In this document: in pieces, positions 13,062-16,719 of the stretch
Position numbering within the stretch: the first letter of the stretch is position 1
How the letters are laid out: each line of letters begins with the position of its first letter
Assembly: GCA_964547135.1 (NCBI GenBank)
Contig: CAZJMK010000070.1
Location: forward strand, 1 to 16,719
Reading direction: 5' to 3'
DNA: 16,719 bases
Source of the DNA: JAJXSS01 sp964547135
GTDB lineage: Bacteria > Planctomycetota > Phycisphaerae > Phycisphaerales > Phycisphaeraceae
Made by a program: the position numbers and the translations under genes
The notes under the pieces: generated by a model
Seen by the model: the letters and a program-made list of their open reading frames with translations, nothing else
Told to the model about the DNA's origin: nothing
Database searches by the model: none

Positions 13062-13670
13062 ATGACGCAGCGCATTGTCGTCGGCATTAGTGGTGCCAGT
13101 GGCGCGGTGTACGCCCAGCGCTTCATTCAAACCCTGCTGCAACAGGGCATCGAAACGCATTTGGTGGTATCACCCTTGGGGCAGCGTTTGCTGCACGATG
13201 AACTGGGCATGGAAGGGTTGGACCTGGGCGCGTTGTCGGGACGGGCGATGATCGAGGGCAAAGTGCCCGGTTTGGTATTTCACAACTATCGGGATATGGG
13301 CGCGAAAATCGCCAGTGGTTCGTTCCAGCACGAGGGCATGGCCATCATTCCCTGTTCGTCCAATTCATTGGCAGCGGTGGCCACGGGGAATCAGCAAAAC
13401 CTGATGCACCGGGCGGCACATGTCACACTCAAGGAACGCAGGCCGTTGGTGCTGGTGCATCGTGAAATGCCCTTGTCACTGGTGGACATTCGCAACATGG
13501 CTGCCGCCAGCGAAGCCGGGGCGATCATTTGTCCGTCCAATCCGGGTTGGTACTTTCTGCCCCGCAGCCTCGATGACATCATCGATTTTGTGGTGGCGCG
13601 CACGCTGGATCAATTCCGCATCAAACACACCCTGTCGGCCCGTTGGGGAGAACCGGCGGCATCAACATAA
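13062..13670 (+). CDS. ubiX: UbiX flavin prenyltransferase
   Basis: A 202-residue cytoplasmic enzyme that attaches a dimethylallyl group to FMN to make the prenyl-FMN cofactor of UbiD-type decarboxylases, used in ubiquinone or futalosine-pathway menaquinone synthesis. The flavin-binding GISGASGAVYAQ lies at 8-19, PCSSNSLAAVATG at 97-109, and HVTLKERRPLVLVHREMPLSLVDIRNM at 120-146 closely follows the family pattern LKERRPLVLVxRExPLSLxxxRNM. ATG 13062 is preferred over an upstream in-frame start at 13041 because GGAG at 13049-13052 is 9 nt away and MTQRIVVGISGASG is the usual N terminus. No UbiD partner is in the window. A UbiA-like gene lies about 9 kb to the left, so linkage to quinone synthesis is possible but not shown here. 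Confidence 0.93.
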   Translation: MTQRIVVGISGASGAVYAQRFIQTLLQQGIETHLVVSPLGQRLLHDELGMEGLDLGALSGRAMIEGKVPGLVFHNYRDMGAKIASGSFQHEGMAIIPCSSNSLAAVATGNQQNLMHRAAHVTLKERRPLVLVHREMPLSLVDIRNMAAASEAGAIICPSNPGWYFLPRSLDDIIDFVVARTLDQFRIKHTLSARWGEPAAST

Positions 13671-13699
13671 TTGAAGCCCGACGGTGATTCACCAACCCC

Positions 13700-13728
13700 T
13701 TGACGATTTTAACGCCACACGTTAAATT
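13700..13728 (+). promoter_or_regulatory. higBA promoter with palindromic operator between -35 and -10
   Basis: TTGACG at 13700-13705 and TAAATT at 13723-13728 are separated by exactly 17 bp. Within the spacer and running into the -10 is a perfect inverted repeat, TTTAACG (13708-13714) and CGTTAAA (13720-13726), separated by 5 bp. This is where a HigA dimer would be expected to bind to shut off its own operon. The -10 ends only 6 nt before the higB ATG. Confidence 0.75.
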
Positions 13729-13734
13729 GAATCA

Positions 13735-14016
13735 ATGATCGTTTCATTTGCGGATCGGCAAACGCAATTGCTTTTTGAGCGCGAGCACGTCAAGCGGTTG
13801 GATACGCATTTGCAACGCGCTGCTTTACGTAAATTGCTGATGTTGGATGCCGCAACGTCGCTGGATGATTTGCGATTTCCACCGGGGAATCGACTCGAAG
13901 CACTCAAGGGCGATCGTTTGGGTCAGCACAGCATCCGCGTCAATGACCAATGGCGAATTGTCTTTATTTGGCATCAAGGCGGGGCGCATCAGGTTGCCTT
14001 GGTTGACTACCACTGA
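13735..14016 (+). CDS. higB: HigB-type toxin (RelE/HigB mRNA interferase family)
   Basis: The 93-residue product has the length and pattern of HigB toxins, which cleave mRNA at the ribosome. The N terminus MIVSFADRQTQLLFE matches the usual M-I-x-S-F start. The core LDAATSLDDLRFPPGNRLEALKGDRLGQHSIRVNDQWRIVFIW and the ending VALVDYH fit the plasmid-killer/HigB pattern; Arg73 and the C-terminal Tyr92-His93 are the kind of residues used in RNA cleavage. The toxin gene precedes the antitoxin gene, as is usual for higBA, with 20 nt between them. No Shine-Dalgarno is present and the -10 ends 6 nt before the ATG, so the message is probably leaderless. Confidence 0.9.
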   Translation: MIVSFADRQTQLLFEREHVKRLDTHLQRAALRKLLMLDAATSLDDLRFPPGNRLEALKGDRLGQHSIRVNDQWRIVFIWHQGGAHQVALVDYH

Positions 14017-14036
14017 TTGATAGATTGGAGAGCATC

Positions 14037-14336
14037 ATGCCGCGTAAACACGCTCCCGTACATCCAGGTGAAATCCTTTGGCTGGAATTCCTGCAACCGA
14101 TGGGCATTCACAAACGTCGTCTGGCGCTGGAAACCGGCATGCCTGCTGATCGTGTCACAAGGTTGATCAAAGGCACGCGCGCCTTCACCGCCGATACCGC
14201 CTTGCGACTGGCTCGATACCTGGGCACCTCCCCCGAATTCTGGATGAACCTGCAAGCCCGCTATGACCTGGATTGTGCCATTGATCAGCAGGGACAAACC
14301 ATCCGACAGCATGTGCGCCCTTACCGTGCTGCCTGA
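14037..14336 (+). CDS. higA: HigA-type antitoxin, XRE-family helix-turn-helix
   Basis: A 99-residue partner of HigB that should neutralise the toxin and repress the operon. The sequence HAPVHPGEILWLEFLQPMGIHKRRLALETGMPADRVTRLIKGTRAFTADTALRLARYLGTSPEFWMNLQARYDL is a textbook HigA/VapI pattern: HPGEIL near the start, a helix-turn-helix at about 25-48, and FWMNLQ at 68-73. ATG 14037 is preferred to the in-frame TTG at 14025 because GGAG at 14027-14030 lies 6 nt before it. This gives 20 nt between the higB stop and the higA start, consistent with one transcript from the promoter before higB. The 7-7 bp palindrome in that promoter is its likely binding site. Confidence 0.92.
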   Translation: MPRKHAPVHPGEILWLEFLQPMGIHKRRLALETGMPADRVTRLIKGTRAFTADTALRLARYLGTSPEFWMNLQARYDLDCAIDQQGQTIRQHVRPYRAA

Positions 14337-14374
14337 CCCCCGATTTCGGACCTCATGCTAAACTGCCCGGTTCT

Positions 14375-16195
14375 ATGTCCGACCCTCTGTTCAACAGCAG
14401 TGACTCCGCCCGTGGCGCAACCACCCTCGCGCATGCGCAATACGTCACCCTGCCCGACCCGTTGCCACTGGAAAAAGGCGGCCTGCTGCCCTCGGTCACC
14501 GTCTGCTTTGAAACCTATGGCTCCCTCAATGCCGCACGCGACAATGCCGTGCTGATCTGTCACGCCCTTTCCGGTGATTCACATGTCGCCCGTCACCATG
14601 AAAACGACGCCCCCGGCTGGTGGGACGTGGTCGTCGGCCACACCCCCAAACATGCCATCGACACCAACCGTTTTTTTGTCATCTGCCCCAATATTTTGGG
14701 CGGTTGCCGCGGCACCACCGGGCCGATCAGCCTCAACCCCGCCACAGGCAAATCTTACGGAGCTGACTTCCCTGTCATCACCGTCGGTGATATGGTCGAA
14801 GTTCAACGTCGGCTCATCGATCACCTGGGTATCAACCAACTTCACGCTGTCGTCGGCGGGTCACTGGGCGGTCATCAAGCCCTCACCTGGGCCACGCGAT
14901 TCCCTGATCGTGTCAAAGCCTGTGCCGCCATCGCCACGTCCCCCCGGCTCACCAGTCAGGCCCTGGCGTTCGATGTCGTCGGTCGCAATTGCATTTTGCG
15001 CGACCCGCATTTTCATGGCGGGCAATACTACGATCAGCCGCAAGGCCCCTCCGTCGGTCTGGCCTTGGCACGCATGATGGCCCACATCACTTATCTTTCA
15101 CGCGAAGCGATGACGGAAAAGTTTGAGGTCACCCGTCACAACCCGCGCGACATCGCCACCGAATTTGAAAAAAAGTTTTCCGTCGGGTCGTACCTGGCGT
15201 ATCAGGGACACAAATTCGTCGAACGCTTTGATGCCAACAGTTACGTGACCATCAGCATGGCCATGGACCTGTTCGACCTGGGTGAAAACGAGGTGAAGTT
15301 GCGCGAGGCGTTACGACCCACCACCTGTCGCTGGCTGGTGATGTCGTTCACCAGTGATTGGCTGTTTCCCCCGTTCCAAAGTCGGCAGATCGTCGGGGCC
15401 TTGCTCGCGGAAGACAAGCCTGTCACCTACGCCAACGTGCAAAGCACCTGCGGCCACGATGCGTTTTTACTCGAAGATAATTTGCCGGTGTACGGGTCAT
15501 TGCTGGGTGATTTTCTCACCGGCGGCAAAACCGGACACCAGCCGACGACGACAGCAACCGATACGACTGATTCAACAGCCACGGACCCGACCAGCATTTT
15601 TCATGGCAATCGACTCGATCATGAACTGATGCTCGAACTGATTCCGCCCTGGGCACGGGTGCTGGATGTGGGTTGCGGGGATGGTCGCTTGCTCGCCATG
15701 CTGCGCGACCGGGGGCATCCGCGCCTGGTAGGCGTCGAACTGGACGAATTGGAAATACTCGGCTGTGCATCGCGCGGTATCGAAGTGGTGCAAATGGACC
15801 TGAATCAGGGGTTTTACGGCTTCGGCGATCAGCAATTCGATATCGTGGTGCTGTCGCAGACCTTGCAGTCGATCATCGACACCCAGCGCACCATGGCTGA
15901 GGTGCTGCGCGTGGGCAGACGGGTGATTGTGAGCTTCCCCAACTTCGCCTATCACAAGCTGCGCAAAATGATGTACGAGGAGGGACGCAGCCCCAAAGCC
16001 GGGGGCGTTTATACCTATGAATGGTACAACACGCCGAATCGGCGCTTTCCGTCGATCAGCGATTTTCAGGACTTTTGCCAAGCCAAGGGCATCACCATTC
16101 ACCGCGAACTTTACCTGGACAGCGAAACGGGCAAGCGCGTGACCGACGACCCCAACTATTGGGCCGACACCGCCATTTTTGTGCTCAGCCGATGA
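14375..16195 (+). CDS. metXW: MetX-MetW fusion: homoserine O-acyltransferase joined to a MetW methyltransferase-like domain
   Basis: A 606-residue protein. Residues 1-382 are MetX, an alpha/beta hydrolase that acylates homoserine from acetyl-CoA (or succinyl-CoA) for methionine synthesis. The nucleophile motif GGSLGGHQAL gives Ser163, TSDW gives Asp328, and CGHDAF gives His361; TYGSLNAARDNAVLICHALSGDSHVA (48-72) and NILGGCRGTTGP (106-117) are family marks. Residues about 383-410 are a Thr/Asp-rich linker. Residues 411-606 are MetW, a SAM-methyltransferase-fold protein: VLDVGCGDG at 429-437, GVELDE at 453-458, SFPNFAYHKLR at 520-530. metX and metW are often adjacent separate genes and MetW is needed for MetX activity in some bacteria (recalled); here they are one chain with no stop or frameshift in the linker. 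TGCTAAACT (14356-14364) is an extended -10-like motif 10 nt before the ATG, and no Shine-Dalgarno is visible. Acetyl versus succinyl specificity cannot be decided by eye. Confidence 0.93.
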   Translation: MSDPLFNSSDSARGATTLAHAQYVTLPDPLPLEKGGLLPSVTVCFETYGSLNAARDNAVLICHALSGDSHVARHHENDAPGWWDVVVGHTPKHAIDTNRFFVICPNILGGCRGTTGPISLNPATGKSYGADFPVITVGDMVEVQRRLIDHLGINQLHAVVGGSLGGHQALTWATRFPDRVKACAAIATSPRLTSQALAFDVVGRNCILRDPHFHGGQYYDQPQGPSVGLALARMMAHITYLSREAMTEKFEVTRHNPRDIATEFEKKFSVGSYLAYQGHKFVERFDANSYVTISMAMDLFDLGENEVKLREALRPTTCRWLVMSFTSDWLFPPFQSRQIVGALLAEDKPVTYANVQSTCGHDAFLLEDNLPVYGSLLGDFLTGGKTGHQPTTTATDTTDSTATDPTSIFHGNRLDHELMLELIPPWARVLDVGCGDGRLLAMLRDRGHPRLVGVELDELEILGCASRGIEVVQMDLNQGFYGFGDQQFDIVVLSQTLQSIIDTQRTMAEVLRVGRRVIVSFPNFAYHKLRKMMYEEGRSPKAGGVYTYEWYNTPNRRFPSISDFQDFCQAKGITIHRELYLDSETGKRVTDDPNYWADTAIFVLSR

Positions 16196-16719
16196 CGAGT
16201 AGGGTGGGTCAAACGAGTCGGCGAGCGGACCCACCAATGAAGTGGTCAAGTGGTCAAGTGACGGAACCGCATACGAAAGTTAGCGCCGCGATTGGTTGAG
16301 CAAAGCCGTCGAGGGCATCGGCGGTCGATTCAAATGTTGTAGCCCAGCCGCCCCCGGCTGGGTACGATGCCGCTTTCTCATAATCATTTGAGCGGTTTCA
16401 GTTCAAGTGTAGCGTCTTGCGCCCCCTCTCCCTCCGGGAGAGTTGAAAACCTCGCCGTGGCGGGGGTGGCCGAGTGTCGCCGCGGCGACCGAGGCCGGGT
16501 GAGGGCGCTGATTGAAATACAGCGCATTCGATAGATTATCACCGCAGACGCCCTCACCCTAATGTGATTGCAGCGAGCACTCCTACTCTCCCGGAGGGAG
16601 AGTCGCAGACCTCGCCGTGGCGGGGGGACAGAAATTGTTCCGCTACGTCTGCATTGAATCCGCTCTAGTGTTTCATTGCATCTATAAGGTAGCAATAGCC
16701 GATCCTCATGATATCACCA
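16196..16719. repeat. Repeat-filled right edge without a gene
   Basis: After metXW come an 8-bp stem GGTGGGTC/GACCCACC (16203-16210 and 16228-16235, no T-run), AGTGGTCAAGTGGTCAAGTG (16241-16260), TTAGCGCCGCGATTGG (16280-16295) and the CCCAGCCG palindrome (16340-16363). Then two oppositely oriented CCTCCGGGAGAG blocks follow (16421-16510 and 16549-16603), each next to a direct copy of ACCTCGCCGTGGCGGGG (about 16450 and 16610). TGTCGCCGCGGCGACCGAGG at about 16476-16495 repeats the palindrome seen at 20-35. I find no credible coding sequence here. Confidence 0.65.

Noticed and set aside
16203..16235. GGTGGGTC/GACCCACC hairpin after metXW as a terminator.
   Set aside because: There is no following T-run on either strand and the loop is 17 nt; it looks more like another dispersed palindrome.
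15572..16249. A 225-residue minus-strand frame opposite the MetW domain.
   Set aside because: The plus strand encodes an intact MetW; the antisense frame shows no domain.

Overview
The window reads as a piece of a moderately GC-rich bacterial chromosome, most likely a member of the Planctomycetota close to the Phycisphaerae. This is inferred from gene content and intergenic style, not from a marker gene. Supporting points are a hypothetical protein with a planctomycete-looking AIDAYKR...PTWTQVLEVI...LGYRK core, a small PGLGHLLLGQKKRG membrane protein, an RibBX-type riboflavin protein, and intergenic spaces filled with short dispersed repeats. I see no rRNA, tRNA, CRISPR array, transposase or phage gene.

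Layout. 74-2713 (-): a three-part lipid enzyme (PlsC acyltransferase, acyl carrier domain, acyl-ACP/CoA synthetase). 3081-4070 (+): a UbiA-superfamily membrane prenyltransferase with a damaged second motif. 4218-5387 (-): DHBP synthase joined to a GTP cyclohydrolase II domain that has lost its zinc cysteines. 5700-6812 (-): an exported mutarotase-fold protein. 7159-8205 (-): TrpD. 8460-8696 and 8963-9430 (-): two small membrane proteins. 9636-9908 and 10002-10493 (+): an extremely acidic protein followed by an Arg-rich conserved hypothetical. 10953-11882 (-): a MerR-type regulator with a cobalamin-like sensor region, divergent from folE at 12130-12819 (+). 13062-13670 (+): UbiX. 13735-14336 (+): a HigB/HigA toxin-antitoxin pair. 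14375-16195 (+): a MetX-MetW fusion.

Most genes are stand-alone housekeeping or cofactor genes (riboflavin, tryptophan, folate/pterin, prenyl-FMN/quinone, methionine, phospholipid) and do not form biosynthetic operons. Tight pairs are higB-higA and possibly the acidic/Arg-rich pair. The regulator and folE share an intergenic region in which two clusters of a 9-bp-period TTGAACG repeat sit next to each gene's probable start of transcription. This makes the regulator-folE pair the best candidate for a real regulatory circuit, possibly a LitR/CarH-like one.

The non-coding DNA is unusual. At least five intergenic spaces carry the same two-part element (a GC-rich hairpin-like block next to a tandem TTCGAAAT block), often flanked by AGTGGTCAAGTG-like sequence. 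Further families are a palindromic CCCAGCCG...CGGCTGGG, a GAGGGCTTCAGCCCCGG block, a GCGCCGCGATTGATCGCG block, a CCTCCGGGAGAGGG block and a CTCTGTGTCTCTGTGG block. Several genes with no visible Shine-Dalgarno sequence have a -10-like hexamer only 6-10 nt before the start codon, which suggests leaderless messages.
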